DNA from: Dipylidium caninum
Lineage: Eukaryota; Platyhelminthes; Cestoda; Cyclophyllidea; Dipylidiidae
Assembly: GCA_017562135.1 (NCBI GenBank)
Contig: QEYB01000841.1
Span: forward strand, 124,001-188,000
DNA length: 64,000 bases
Direction of reading: 5' to 3'
The notes under the pieces were generated by a model that did not search any database, was not told the DNA's origin, and saw nothing but the letters and a program-made list of their open reading frames with translations. Below, in pieces: positions 1 through 12,701 of this stretch (positions within the stretch are counted from its first letter, which is position 1; each line of letters starts with the position of its first letter). Made by a program: the position numbers and the translations under genes.

Positions 1-2509
1 GCAGTCCGAGGGGTGGAACTGTATTTGGGTCTACAAACCGGGTGCCATCAGTTCACCACTTAAGACATCTTTAACAATTATGTTGGCGCCTAATTGTGAA
101 ATTGGTGAGGACCGGTTCACCTCGTCGGTAGACTGGATTGCACTGATCAGTCGAGTTTCGAATTCTTCCGTTGGCAAGGCGATCTGCTTGGCGTCACACC
201 CGCTTTCGGTACCGGATGAAATGGATTCTGTCTCTATGCCCGAAATAGTTGCCTGCTAATACTAAGATCACAGTTGATTTACCCTGACAACTAGTTGATT
301 TGTCAATTGACTGAATGAGACGTCTACTGCGACGCAGAGCCTATTCGCACTAGCGAGGCATCCGCCAACGTAGACAAAACATAGGAAACAAGTAGAAATT
401 GGGCTTTTGAGTTTTTAGTCCTGGGAACTGGAATGGTTGATTTTTTTTCCTTCAAATTTTCCTTATTCTGACAGGTCAGTTAATTTTTTTCGGATAATTG
501 CCGAAGCGTTGATGCGTCCTGCGGGAATTTGCTACCCCTCAGCATCAAAAAGTGGCGGAAGACTCGCTGGACGGCATCCTTGAGTGATGGTTGACACGAA
601 GCTAAGAACGCCTTGTCAGAAGACGAAGACAACTTGTTTTTGTAGGTTCTACAGCCTTCCGATAAATCATTTCTTTGACAAGTTTACGACAATTTGAGCC
701 ACTCATTTGAGCAAGATAAAACTCATTGACGGGAGCCAAAAAGGTTTTCCCTATTTCTCTCACTTACCAATAAATGGCATAGCCTACTACGGCCCAAACC
801 TATCAGTATGTGCCCAATCCGGTGTCATCCCAGCATAGCTGGGAGGAAACAGCCTCCCGATGTGGACTCCCCAGCCGGACGTAATTTCCCTCATACTCGA
901 ATAACTGGCCCATACAGATCGGACGAGAGTCATTCGAGGTAGCACTGAGACTTTAACTTCCACCCCCCTTTCGACTTCAAATGGACGAGAATGGAATCAA
1001 GGCCTCCAGCAGGCGGTAGGTTGATTTGCTCTTTTGCCTGCCAATGCATAGTGATGACCACGTATAAGCACAACACAACAGCATTAATTCCTTTTTTCAA
1101 TTTATAATTTTGCTTAACACTGCATCATTTAACTATTTCGAAAAATTTTCCATAGCAACCAGAATATTTCTTGGTACACTGCTAGGTGCTACAGTCTCTT
1201 TTGGACATTTAAAATGGGAGTGGGGATGTTTTACCTTATGCAGGCATGAACATCGGGTGCCCCCTCCCCCGTCCTTCTCCCTTCACTCCGAGAAGTCAAT
1301 GCTCTTCGTCTTACGTCACTTTAACTTTTCTCTGTGCCAACTTTTACGATTACACTGTTTAGGTGCTCTCACTTTTCATGTATCAAAGTGCAGATGATAG
1401 ATATCCTCACAATTCCTTTTCCAGCTGTTTGGTTTCAGTTAACCAATCCGAATGGGGCTCTTAGCACCACAGCGCTCCATTTCTGACACGTTGAAAGATG
1501 AAAAACCAAGCGCATTCGCTGACAGTATACCGTCGCGAATCAACCGAAATGACTGTTCCCATTCACTTAACGGCGCCTCCCCATTATCCTCAACTCATCT
1601 CCGGTGAACGTAGAAACGTCATTTATTCGCCTAATGCTACCCATTCACATTCCGGTCATTTTTTGTGCAAGTCCATTGCTGCCTCGACCGTTGGGCTTTT
1701 CTCCCGCGTTTGGGATTGGGATTGTCGGTAGGTTGAAACTACGCTGACTTCCAGACGGGACTTTTGGTATTAGACCCTCGAGTTTGCGACTTTATCACCT
1801 AAACACGAACTGCTTCTCCGGTAGAAGAGGAAGAAAAGCGGTGAAATCCGCTCCGCCAACTTCCCAATTGGTGGCACGAATGGGGCACCATCCCGCGCAC
1901 GAGAAGGTGAACTGGAGGAGGAAAAGGCCAGGGCTTTTCTGCTAAGCTGCGGAATCCTCGTTCTCCCCCCGCCATTTGCGCGGACAGACGAACTCCGACC
2001 TTCGCTCTGCCCTGCAGTCTATGGGACATAAGGCATTATGAAACCATTCTCTCGTCTTTTACGAGTGATGCCAATGTGTTAACAATCGGAGAGTGCGCCA
2101 CTCAGGTGACTCCAACCTTATAAATCGCGGTGGACTTCGGTGAAGCTTATACCAAAAGGTGACTTGGGTGCAGAAGTCAATCTCATGGTGATCAGGTGTC
2201 ACACACGATGGGTGGGCATTTGCACACCACCGTCCCCTCTCCTCCACTTACTGGAAGGAGTGTAAAGGCCTCTACATGCCTCCAAAATTTAAAGACCCTG
2301 TTTAATTAAATAATTCACATTTTGACGCAGTTTCGCTCACTATGAGATTTTTCTACATTCATCTGCTCACATGTGAAGGGTAAGTGTGATTCTCATATTT
2401 TTTCGTTCATTCCTTTTCTGTAGATTGTCAACTGGTGAGCGAACGGAACCAAGAGGGGAAGAAGCCAAGGCACAGATGACGATTTTGTCTTTGATGGCCC
2501 CCGCTTTCT
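1..2509. other. No recognisable gene; downstream of the zyxin-like gene
   Basis: Only short open frames without recognisable domains are visible on either strand. The part nearest 2,509 is probably 3' flank or UTR of the minus-strand LIM gene. In the frame shifted relative to the last LIM exon, an open stretch continues to about 2,355 and could belong to an alternative C-terminus. I see no tRNA, rRNA or mobile-element signature. Confidence 0.4.
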
Positions 2510-5500
2510 TCAAGCGGTAGCCACAGAAGGCGTAGGCGTGGACGCACTCGAGTCAGCCGCCTTGATGCCATAACAGTCAAGGTGGTAGTTTAAATCGCCC
2601 ACAACAACTCGTCGAGCCTGTTGCAGGTCCGCTTCTGGCGCGATCGGTCGGCTGCAGGCTGCGCAGCGTGGCGCATACCGTTTGAGGAAGTCGTCTAGGC
2701 AGAGCGGACGACGGTGGACGTCCACGGTGAAGGGTTTGTACTCCAACCGGGTGTTGCACACCGAGCAGACAAAGCAGCCCGGGTGATAGGGCATTCCAAG
2801 GGCTCGTACAATTTTCTCACCTAAGTGAAAAGCGACAGGAGTTGGAACTTCCTTTTAAAAAAACAATCTCATTCACAAAGTTTCACCCCAATTCGTCATC
2901 GGCCATGGATACTCCACCAAAAATTTGCCATGTAATTTCCATTTACTTAGATAAGTTATGAGGCAGTCCATTTCATGAGGCAACCTAGCTTGTGTTGGGG
3001 AAAACTAAAAAATTGTCGTTCTTATGAGAGACGAATTTCCCAAATTTCAATCTATTTTTCCTTAATCAAGGGCTTCGGTAGGCGCGGCCTACACCTTATC
3101 GCTTGTACATTGAAAAATGTCAGTTTAGACAAGATGAGTGCGCTTCTTCCCCTCTCTCTCCATTTTTTTTAAATCTGACAGGCCTGGAAGGATGTATGGT
3201 GTCTGGTAAACCACGATAGGCCCAAATAAGCCTTCTTCTGTCAATAATGCCACTGGCAATTGCAATCAGTCAGCACATTGTGCTAGCACAAGTTGCTTTC
3301 TAAGAGGTATTGTAGTAGCGGCTGGAATAATTGCTCCGATCCCCCGTAAAACGGTGTGTAATCTGACGCTGTGATAATAAAATTCAGCTGACATTCTGTT
3401 CCAACGGCTTCACAGGTCTGTGGTGTTGAGAGTTATCGAGAAAGAAGACAGAAAGTCGAGGCCGATGAATCTATGGGAACGTCGAAGCGGCGGATCGTCA
3501 AAGCGGGGCAAGGTTTTCAGTATCTCATCAAACTCCGAGGCCTTCGAGATGTGATTCGTACACCCAGACGACGTTACTTGCTCAAAATCCAGGCCCAGAA
3601 TAAGTGGGTCGTTTGAAGTAGACCTTTCGTCCCATTTTATATGCTTTTGTTTTAGTCATTATTAAATGAATACTGGAGGATGCTGAAAGGGACTCAGAGC
3701 CCACGGATGGTGAATTAAATGGCCACTTTTGTCCAAACAACAAGGATGGCTTTCGGAGATCACATCTGACAAACGTACCAATCGGTCGCCGACAATGTTT
3801 ACACGACTCAACTGCATCATCACGGACACAAGTTGGACAGAGCAGTCGTTGGAGGTTGTGGTAGTAGCCTTGTGGATTCAGCTTCGTTCGACAGATGTAA
3901 CACGTGAAACAGGCTTCGTGCAAACGAACAGCCAACGCGCCAGTCAAGGTGACAATGTGAGGGTTGGGGAGTGCCCGGACCCAAAGTAGCCGATTCCGGA
4001 GGTACCAGTGGTTTGCGACAGCGGAAGCAATTATTCTGCTGGAAGGAGTCGTTAGCCCCGCTAGAAGCTGAAGAATTCGTCGGAGAGGACGTGCGTGGAC
4101 TGCTCACTGTGAGTGGACTGCCGCTGTTGTTCCTGTTGCCAGGCGTGGGGGTACTCGGTGATCCAACTCGCTGTTGCGTTTGTTGTTGAATACGTGTCAC
4201 GCGAGATGGCAGAGAAGCAGCCCCTCCGCTCCCGCGCCGAATACTCCCTACTGAAAGGGGTCAGAAAATTAACACACCAAATTTTTCGATTTTAGCCAAA
4301 CATAATTAAACCAGTGGGTAAAGTTGACAAATCGACCTAATCACCGTAAACTTCCCCACCGGGGAATCTTAATTTTTAGGCAATACCCTAAATAGGTCTC
4401 TGTACATTGTAACTATTTGAAAGCGTCACCGCCCATAGAGGTTTTAGAGAGAACGCACTAATTAGCAAGAAGGAAATCAAGGCACTGACCGGGTGAGGAG
4501 GTGCCATCGGTAGTAGACTCGAAAGGTGACATGACACCGCCTGATCTGGGTGTCTCCATCTTCTGCATGAGAGCGTCAGTGAGAGCATCTACCTCGGCCT
4601 CCGGATCCGTAGGCAGCGAGGTGGGGCTTTTCAGGGGTGGCGGAGTTTTTCGCACTAAACCCGTGCGATAACCCCCTCCAATGTTCGCCTTCCTGTCTGA
4701 GTAGGGTCCACCACGTCCGGCGGGATAATTAAAGGAGTCCAAATGGAGAACTGGAATTGATATTCCACCGCCTCCACCACGCGCGTAGCCGTAGCCGGTT
4801 AAGTCGGAGCTGGGCATCGTTATGTCCGCTGTCGGACGGTAGCGAAAGTCGCTGGAATTACCTGAGTGCGCTTGCATTGGGTATAACTCCGAGGCCTTGA
4901 CAACAAAGATGTATCACACAAACGCAAAATATCCGCCTTCCTCACTGCATTTAGGCTACTTCGCCCGCACTAGGCCTGTTTTTTTCCTCTCCTAAATTAA
5001 AATTGTCCAGTCACCCTTTCATCAACCCTCACCACTTCTGCCTGACTTGATCGGTGCACATGCACCGCAGACCTCACCGAAATTATGAGAGGCATTAATG
5101 GCCTCTACCAAATAACCTTCCCACGTGTTAGAAGTCTGACCTTAACTACTGGAACCGTGAGAAAGTGTCTTCCTTTTAAAAGCCTCCATGGCAAAGAGCA
5201 ACAACTTCGATCTGTAGCTACATGCGCAGATGACCAGACCGAACATTTTTATTTGACCTTTATTTTTAACTACCACTTAAGGGGATGGTCGGACCCCACG
5301 CTTTTCAACTTGTTGTCAGTATGCTAAACTGGTTTAGACTCATAAAAAATGTTGGCCTTAAGTCTCGTTCTAACCACTAGGAAAGGAAGCTTTGTGGCAA
5401 TAATCGTGGTCGAATGAGACTGGGAAATAAGATACCCGAATTTTCAGGTTTTATCGAGAGGATTTTCAAAAGGAAGACTCTGACATCCTTGGAAAATGAG

Positions 5501-5955
5501 GTGAACTCGTAAAGACTCCGATTTACGTGATCTTAACGCTATTAAAAGACCAGGTCACTGGCGCCACTTGGATCTCTCGAGGATGAGAGATTGGGAGAGG
5601 AGGGGGACTTTAAAAAAATGGCTCATACATTTATTAACTGGCGAAAATTTGAACTGGAATTTCGTCTACAAAAATTTAGTGTTCGTTGGAGCCGAACGGT
5701 TACCTGGGATAGGGATTATCATAGAAAAACAAACAACATAATTTGTACTTTGGCACCGGCTTTCTTAAAAAAGTTATCATGGTATAAGACATGTATAAGG
5801 TGTATTTTGATATTCACCTGGGCGTAACGCGGCGCTCTCTGAGCCGGCTTCACAGGATGATGGTAACGCCTGTCATCCGCAGTCCTAGGAGCAGCTCTCT
5901 CATTGTAAGCGCTCGGAAAATTCGCAGACCCTCTTCCATAAAAATCACCCGACAT
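2510..5955 (-). CDS. ZYX: Zyxin/LPP-family LIM domain protein
   Basis: Zyxin-family proteins are actin- and adhesion-associated LIM scaffolds that can shuttle to the nucleus. Four exons fit: 5955-5818 (ATG at 5955), 4895-4490, 4250-3779 and 2820-2510, with matching phases at the joins (donors GTGAAT, GTCAGT, GTACGT). The N-terminal part is low in complexity (Gly, Pro, Ser rich) and carries the acidic helix EVDALTDALMQKME, typical of the zyxin/LPP linker. LIM1 has CFRC, HEAC, CYIC and CPTC. LIM2 starts CKHC and runs to HPGC, CSVC and CLDD. LIM3 starts CAAC and reaches HLDC. The family-typical YAPRC and PIAPE segment lies between LIM2 and LIM3. Two oddities: a frame change inside LIM1 and loss of the second zinc-ligand set of LIM3 in the main frame. 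Zyxin, LPP and TRIP6 cannot be told apart from this evidence. Confidence 0.8.
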
Positions 5956-6961
5956 CTGTTACCAGGACTGATTTTTCTGCTTATGCCACCACCGCAGACT
6001 GGTCTGTCAGGCAAGGTCTCTTTGTGCCTACTGTTGCTGTGGCACGACACGGTGTTCAGTCGATAGCGCGCAAATGAGGCTTGTCAGCCAATCGCCGCGG
6101 TACGACGGCACGTCCGCACGCGCGCGGTATGCATTGGCTCAGGCGTTGTACGCATGCATACTTGCGTGGGTGCGATCGATGTCTCCTCGCGTCCTCTCAT
6201 TGGCTGTGAGGCGATTAAACGCCAGCTGACTCGTTTGATTCGTCTACTCCGTGTGTGATACGTAAGAGTGATCAAGTGTGTCGAGAGAAGGTCGCCTTCT
6301 GATTGGTGAAAAATATTACCAGTACCTTTTGATAACTGCGCATAGTATACGTGGGAAGGCGTCGTTAGTGTACACGAAATCTTGTATTGTGGGTGAAAAC
6401 GGAAAGTCCACAAACGTGTCCTCAATGTGTAATGAGTGATTTGGCCTTCAGAGACCTGGTATAACCTGATGGGGGGAATAACCGAGAGGATTATGGCAGG
6501 AATTGCGCAGAACCAACATACAAAGTGTATTTGATGTGCGAAGGAGATTTATGATAGACAATTGAAGAGAAGAAAGAAAGGCGGTAAAGTTGAATGTTTG
6601 AGAACCATAGTCAAATATGGAAAACTCAAAGACTTCTGGCTTTGAGAATGCGCAAGGTCGCTAAATTCATTAATTAGAAAACGTTGTGGTCACGTCGGAT
6701 CCCAGTAGGATTGCAATAAACGTTACTACAAAATGGTGAAGTTGGGTAACGCTTAGCATTCCTCCAACTAGTACAGTAAATCTCAAATAGTCATCTTCCT
6801 TCTGTTTTCGTTTTTCTGAAGAAGAACTTCTATGTCGATTAATAAACTTCGCGACCAGTTTGAAGATTACGGTGATTCATTAAATCATTGGAATGTTTTG
6901 TACATACTACCAAAACAGTGATATTTGAGGGAAGTACGTCCGAGCATATCCGTACATCTCA
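5956..6961. other. 5' flank of the zyxin-like gene; no coding exon seen
   Basis: This stretch lies upstream of the zyxin-like ATG and should hold its promoter and 5' UTR. I cannot point to a specific core promoter. The ORFs here show no domain. The right edge abuts the inverted-repeat arm starting near 6,962. Confidence 0.4.
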
Positions 6962-6962
6962 T

Positions 6963-7076
6963 GTCCAAAAGAAGTAGGCTCAACCAAGTCTCCACCGACG
7001 TCTCCTTCGACTTCCGAACACGCAGTAAAAATGGCACCCTCGTGTACCTCAGTGGTCCCGAACCCAATTTCTACTG
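6963..7076 (+). pseudogene. Antisense partial copy of a cadherin LamG exon
   Basis: Read on the plus strand this encodes the same LamG peptide (LNQVSTDVSFDFRTRS, then GTLVYLSGPEPNFYW) as the real exon at 17,681-17,795 on the minus strand. It begins in mid exon, lies beyond the 3' end of the cadherin gene and points the other way, so it is not part of the transcript's coding sequence. The donor-like GCAAGT after the copy is also preserved. Confidence 0.85.
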
Positions 7077-7685
7077 GCAAGTTTCTTCTCACATCTCTTC
7101 TCACTGCCAACACACTGCGCCTTCGTCTGCCTACTCTTGGTAAACACGGCATCGCGAACATTCCACGGAATGCATCATAGCCGTAGTAACAGTGGGACAT
7201 CTTCCCAATTACGAAAACACCAATCTGCTGAAGGGACTACTTTCGACAGTCGTGGCACATGCTGGAGACATTGGCACTAGAGTGGATGGGTAGGTGGGTG
7301 GGTGCGTGGACGGATGAGTGGAGAGTTTTCACTAGTATTTCCCAATCTCTCCACACAGCCCCAATTGACGTTGGTGGTGGTGGTAGTGGGGGTGGCAGTG
7401 TTGAAGTTGCTGTCAGAGGATAATTCCCCTCCTCATCCACTCTGATCACGCGACTCTCGTAGAAGCCAGTCACACTCGTGTGACAGTGCGAGTCAGAGTT
7501 GTGCGTCGAATGCACACCGCCCCCTGTGCTCTCTTTCCCCATCTACCCTGTTAGTTGGGCTGAGGACCACAAGTCTCTCTACTCCACCTCCGTACCTCAG
7601 ACAACACGGCCTCTTTTCATCTCATCGTCTCCCAGTCTTCCCTCTCCACACCACCTTCCTTTCTTCCTCCCTCCCTCCCGCCTTC

Positions 7686-7730
7686 TCCACTCCACTCCAC
7701 TCCACTCCACTCCACTCCACTCCACTCCAT
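7686..7730. repeat. Pentanucleotide CCACT tandem repeat
   Basis: About nine head-to-tail copies of CCACT are directly visible. Confidence 0.95.
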
Positions 7731-8380
7731 CCCTCTCACTCACTCCGTCTCTCTCTCTCTTACTCTGTGCCTCAGTCGACGACCTGAAGTCGCCTTGTAA
7801 CTCGTCATGTCCTTCGTTTCGCCACTTGAGGCATTCCGGCTGATCATTTTATCAGTCACTTCAACATCCTGACTGCTCACCTGACAGGCGAGAGGCAAGA
7901 GAGGAGAGACGAGGACACGAGGACACAAGGACAGGAAGATATGAGGCGTCACCATGTATTCCGCGTTCCCATGCTTATCGGCATGTTTCCCCTCTCATTG
8001 GCACAGTCCCTCCGCCCGCCCATCTGCACGTACACTGACGATTTGCGCACACACACACACGCGCACGGGGCGGGAGGGGGGGAGGAGAAAGAGACGACAA
8101 GAGACGTGATTCTGCTCCGCCTTCTGCATCGTCACCATCAACATCATCGCCATCTGCTCCTGCTCCTGCTCCTCTCCCACTCAAGCAATGCACACTGCCA
8201 CTGCGATTTGCAGTGTCTCAGATATCATTTGCTCAAGGGCAAGGGAGGAGTCGGGGCGATGGCGAGGTGACAAGAGGACCGCGATTTGACCAGTCCACTC
8301 ACTTCAATGCAGTTGCGTTGGCCACAAGTGGGAGCAGAACTCGCAGACTCTCATCCTCCGGACGGCGGCTATGCCCTCTC

Positions 8381-8428
8381 GTCCCAACCCAACCCAACCC
8401 AACCCAACACAACACAACCCAACCCACT
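8381..8428. repeat. CCCAA-type tandem repeat
   Basis: Runs of CCCAA with a few CACAA variants are visible. They are not telomeric in sequence (metazoan telomere is TTAGGG). Confidence 0.9.
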
Positions 8429-8499
8429 CCACCAACTCCCAAGTCGGCATCGTTGTTGTCGTTATCTACACACACAAGTCGAACAGTCTGTGAACGACT

Positions 8500-8571
8500 G
8501 GGGGAGGGAGCGAGGGAGCGAGGGAGCGAGGGAGCGAGGGAGCGAGGGAGCGAAGGAAGGAAGGAAGGAAG
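8500..8571. repeat. GGGAGCGA octamer repeat followed by GGAA repeat
   Basis: About six copies of the octamer GGGAGCGA run into AAGG units. The match between the two inverted-repeat arms ends in this area. Confidence 0.9.
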
Positions 8572-8664
8572 TAGGGAAGAAGAGGTGGCTGTGGCTGTGG
8601 TGGTTGTGGCTGTGACTGTGGTGTGGTGGTGATGGTGATGGTTGAAGTGGAAGTTGAGGTGGAG

Positions 8665-11600
8665 TTATGGACGATAGGCTGAAAAGTGCTCTTCATCAGG
8701 CAGTTGATTGAGAGCGTTGAAGGTGTCTCCGAAGGATGTGGTATCGGCGGCGAGTGACGACGAGACACTCGTGTTCACTTGAATGGTGCTGTCTCCCTCT
8801 CTCTCCTCCTCCCACTCTCCTCCTCCTCCCTCACCTTCCTCGTCCTCCTCTTCCAGACTGAATCCGCCCTCGTAACCGTAGTCGAGGGTGTCGTCCGGAA
8901 AATCGGTGGTTTTGGATTTGATTTGATCTCGGAGCACTCGTTCGAAACTAGAGACGTCGGTGTATCCTGTCGGTTCTGCAGTCGCACTCGTCCGACCTTC
9001 CGTTTCAACAGTGGGGTGTGACCTAGCTGTAAGTGGATAAATTGGTTAAGATTGGCAGTATCTGGCCGAAATATCTGAGGATGTGAAAAAAGTACATGGC
9101 GACAAGGATTTGTGTGGATGCAGGCTTCATCCAGAGCCAAGTGTTCTGAAATAAATTTTTTTTTCATCGCAGTGGATACCAAACACTCTATTTTACCGTC
9201 TCCCTGTCCTACGCTATGTTGACTAACGCGCAAGAGTGGCTCGTCGAGTCCCCTGAAAGCAAGCTTTTCCACCGTGGCCTTTTTGTACCCCGGAATTTGA
9301 CTTTCAAGTCTGCATTATTGGGCTTTTTTCTTCGCTATCTCCCCCTCCAAACTGATAACGGGGCTTTTCTCCAGGCTTAACTCGTGGCAGCACCTAATTT
9401 GCTAAAAATTCTTTGCTACTCTCTTCGGTCTCTGCCTTCCTCCTTCGTCTGTTCAACCAGTAAGGAATCGTGTGGGGGAGAACGCGAGGGCGAGTTGGAT
9501 TTGTGCCCGCAGAAGGTGGTTTTTGAGCTTGTCTCGCACTTTTCTCCACCCATCCGACTACACAGGATCATCATGAATGACGTGGTCTAACGGGAGTGAA
9601 TTGATGCATGGGGAAGTAGGAGGCGTATGATGTTACACACACACACACATGTATCCAACGAGGTGGTTAAATGGCGCCAAAAAGACGCAGACCACACGGG
9701 GTTTAAACTGGGACTGTTACCTTGTCGTATTGTAAACTAGTTGAAGAAAAAGAACATTCTTTGCACACATACACACAAGCACATACACGCGCACTCACAT
9801 TGCACCAAGTCTAGCTAAATAAAGGGCCTTGTTGCTCCCGGTTTCTCACGTGAAATTACTCAAACTTATTTCGATTGACAGTGGAGGAATAGTCACACGA
9901 AACTTCAACGATAGACACACTTTGCAACATAATTGCGTTTTTGGCTTTCATGTGATCCGGGTTGGGTGGTTTAGGCTACAAGATGCGCGTACACCCACAA
10001 CGAGGTGATGCTTCGCCAAGGTTATGCGGAGGGGCTTTTAACCCTGCAGTCAACAAAATTGCGGTTTTCTAGCCAACCTGACAGGACTTGGGGCGCGAGG
10101 ACTCGGAACTTTAAATAAAAGTCACCTGGCAGTGACGGGAGTGCTATTCTTTTGGTTGGGGGGCGTCCACTCGGTGGCCGATGATGCGACGCCAAGTAGA
10201 CGTGGGAGGAGGGGAACGAAAGCGTCAGCAAAGCGGGATAGAAGAGGGGTTTGGTGGACTCTTCGCAATTGCTAAACACGCCAAATGGTGGCGTCGAATG
10301 TGCGTAAATCTCGGCAACCTACCCAGATCGAAACAACAATTACGTGAAGGTTGCCGAACCACCCATTTAAGCTTCTCACGGTAAAATAAACGTCTCATAA
10401 GAGGGACGGTGGGAAAGAAAGGGCACTTTTCACAGACAAGCAGCTTTTGAAGTTGTGCAGGCTAGCGAGAGAAGGGGAAGTGGAATCTCTTATTTTACGG
10501 TGATGATAGGAAAGGGAGACTTGGGATCCGTGCTTCACTAAAGCTTAAACGACTATTATTTTCTCTTCCACGTAAGTTACCAGTAGTGGGTGCTAAGTAG
10601 ACTGGAGGGTTGTGCAAATTTGTGCCATATTTGCAGAGCGTAGGTAGATTCCCTCTAAACAACGCTTTTGTTTGGATGTTTGAGTTACCATTTAGGCGAA
10701 TTTGCGTGTTTTGTTGCACAAAAGCATATTTTCTTGCCCTTCTTCTCCCTCTTTTGGGACTAAGGGCCGAGTTGAAGGCGTCTAATTTCAAGGGACGATG
10801 AAAAACGAAAAAGTGCAGTGTGGCGGAAGCGATGGGAACGGAGGTGAGGGAGGATGGAGGCGCGAGAGGCATTCAACAATCCCAAGGCCAGGAGATTTCT
10901 ACCTACCTGAGCGTGTCGAGTCCATGAAGTCAATTAAAATGGCCGGCATTGCTGAGAGGGAAGGGGAAGAAATCTCTAACTCCTTCTCGGAAGTGGGCAT
11001 GATACATCCTCATCTCTTAGTAGTGTAAAGTCGAGGAGATCAAAGTGACGTCAAATGGTGCCACTGCCACTGCCTCTGATGAATGCGAGTCTGCCACTCG
11101 TTAGACTTCAATTTGACTAGCAACACTGGCTTTCCCACCAACTCTGTCTGATGTCATCATTTTAAAGTCGTCGAATTCATTGCCACGCTCACCCTCCTTT
11201 ACTACGTGCCTGATGTGTCCTCTCAAACGACTGCACGTGGTATATTTGGCTGGAAACTATGAAACGGGTACTAAATAGAGGTGGAGAACAAAGACGCTAA
11301 TTTACGACTTTCTACCAGCGAATGGGCAAATTTAGAGTTAAGAAAAGATTTCAAGTCTCTTAATATATCATTTTGAGCATGGAGAAAGTGGTAAAAATTG
11401 CGAATTTGTCAACTGTAATTGAAAGTGTTTGCGGTCGTTCAGCGTTATTACACAGTAGTATTGCGCCGTGTCGATTAAGCACTGTCGCTTGTTTCCTCCT
11501 CATAACTCTCTTCTCATGCTCGACATCCACTTTTTGACGGCAATGAGACTTCGCCGTTGTTGTGGTCTCGACTTGTCGTAAGAGGGAATTGGGCATTCTA

Positions 11601-12701
11601 CTACCTGCTAACCAGAATGCTTTTTGATGAAGTTTCGTCTTTGGGATGTATCTTAGAAACGCATTCTTCTCTGCCCACTTGACTGATCATCTTCGATTAT
11701 CATAAAAAATCAAATTCTCGTCACAAGTGACGCCTAAGTGTCAAAAGCGTGACAATCGTGTATTTCGTAGATGATCACTCGCTCTCGCGTTTGAAGAATT
11801 TGCATTTACTCCAAACGTTTGAACACACCTTGGATCCAAGTTCACGAAGAGTTTTGTGTGTGGACCGAGTTCTACAGTCGACCTTAATTACTCCTTCCTA
11901 CCAACATGGGCCGATTGTCTTCCTTGAGGTACTCAAATAGCCAGAACGTAATTTTTAAAACCAACCTCGAGCATTTTTTTCACTGGTAGGTCCATCTTCC
12001 AACGCCTCTTTAATGCTTCTTAAAGCTTATTGAGCTGTTATACGTTGCAATTTGAAATCGTGCAAGAAAAGTAAAAGTTAATGGCATTTTGTTGCCATCA
12101 GGGAAGAAAAGTAGCCAGCTCGCGTTACAATGTGTCACTCTCAGTCGCACCTGAACAGAAGCTGACCAAAAATATCCATTTCATAGTTTCCAAGCCAATA
12201 CTTCCTTTCACTCCAGTGTTCTAACACTTAAATGCGCCGTTTTCCAAGGTGGAATTTACGTCAAGTCAGAATCATACCTAGAGGAACTGGCTGGAGAGGA
12301 AAAGGCAAGTAGAATTTCTTCTGGTCAAAGCTGAGATTGTCCATTTCACCTAAATTTAAAAAAAGCAACTGTCATAAATGCGTCATACCGATTAGGTTTC
12401 CTGCTTTCTCTTTGTAGAGCATCGAGGAGAAGCAATTGGACAAGCAGATTATTCTCAAATTTTACAACCTTCATGACGCTGAAAGCGGGTGGTGTCAACA
12501 TCATTTGTGGTTTTTCGAGAAAACGATGTAACGCCAAACTTTGAACGGTTGGAATGATGAATGGACAGGTTGGAAAGTGATGAAATTTACCTGCTTCTTC
12601 GGCGTAGGGCACGACATGCTCTCGCAGATCTTTGTCTGGCGTGATTTGTGGAGGTGCGCGCTTTCGAATACATCGCCAGATCACGACGCCGATTACAAGG
12701 C
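8665..12701 (-). CDS. CadN: Cadherin membrane span end and catenin-binding tail
   Basis: The membrane helix runs from GVGALVGIVLTILSFV in the previous exon into GLVIGVVIWRCIRKR at 12,701. Then come KDLREHVVPYAEEAG and, after a short intron, GEMDNLSFDQ (12349-12278), equivalent to the juxtamembrane RE.V..YDEEGGGE.D...FD motif. The last exon 9026-8665 (acceptor CTTACAG) encodes SSFERVLRDQIKSK and DTLDYGYEGGFSLEEEDEE, matching the beta-catenin-binding D....PYD.L..Y.YEG core. An acidic Glu/Gly tract and a Ser/Thr-rich end follow, with stop at 8,665. The tail lacks the usual terminal W-x-P-R-F-x-x-L-A motif. The 3.2 kb intron 12,277-9,027 shows no further exon and none is needed for phase. Confidence 0.85.

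Larger units (their letters stand above)
7307..8554. repeat. Low-complexity spacer unique to the left repeat arm
   Basis: This DNA follows the cadherin stop codon in the direction of transcription and may be partly 3' UTR. It is dominated by simple repeats: CCACT units at about 7,686-7,730, CA units near 8,048, CCCAA units at about 8,381-8,428 and GGGAGCGA then GGAA units at about 8,500-8,571. Long open frames here are repeat artefacts. The right arm jumps directly from block B' to block A, so either this segment was inserted here or it was deleted there. Confidence 0.6.
6962..9012. repeat. Left arm of a large inverted repeat
   Basis: Two blocks match the reverse complement of 16,970-17,795. 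Block A' (about 6,963-7,306) repeats, in plus orientation, the 3' part of a minus-strand LamG exon plus the start of its intron; almost all bases are the same by eye. Block B (about 8,555-9,010) contains the authentic last exon of the cadherin gene. Between them this arm carries about 1.25 kb of low-complexity DNA that the right arm lacks. Confidence 0.9.

Noticed and set aside
8381..8428. CCCAA repeat considered as telomere-like sequence
   Set aside because: The unit is not TTAGGG/CCCTAA and it sits among other simple repeats inside an internal repeat arm.
7499..8768. Several overlapping frames rich in Pro, Ser, His or Arg
   Set aside because: They read through tandem simple repeats in different frames and show no domain.
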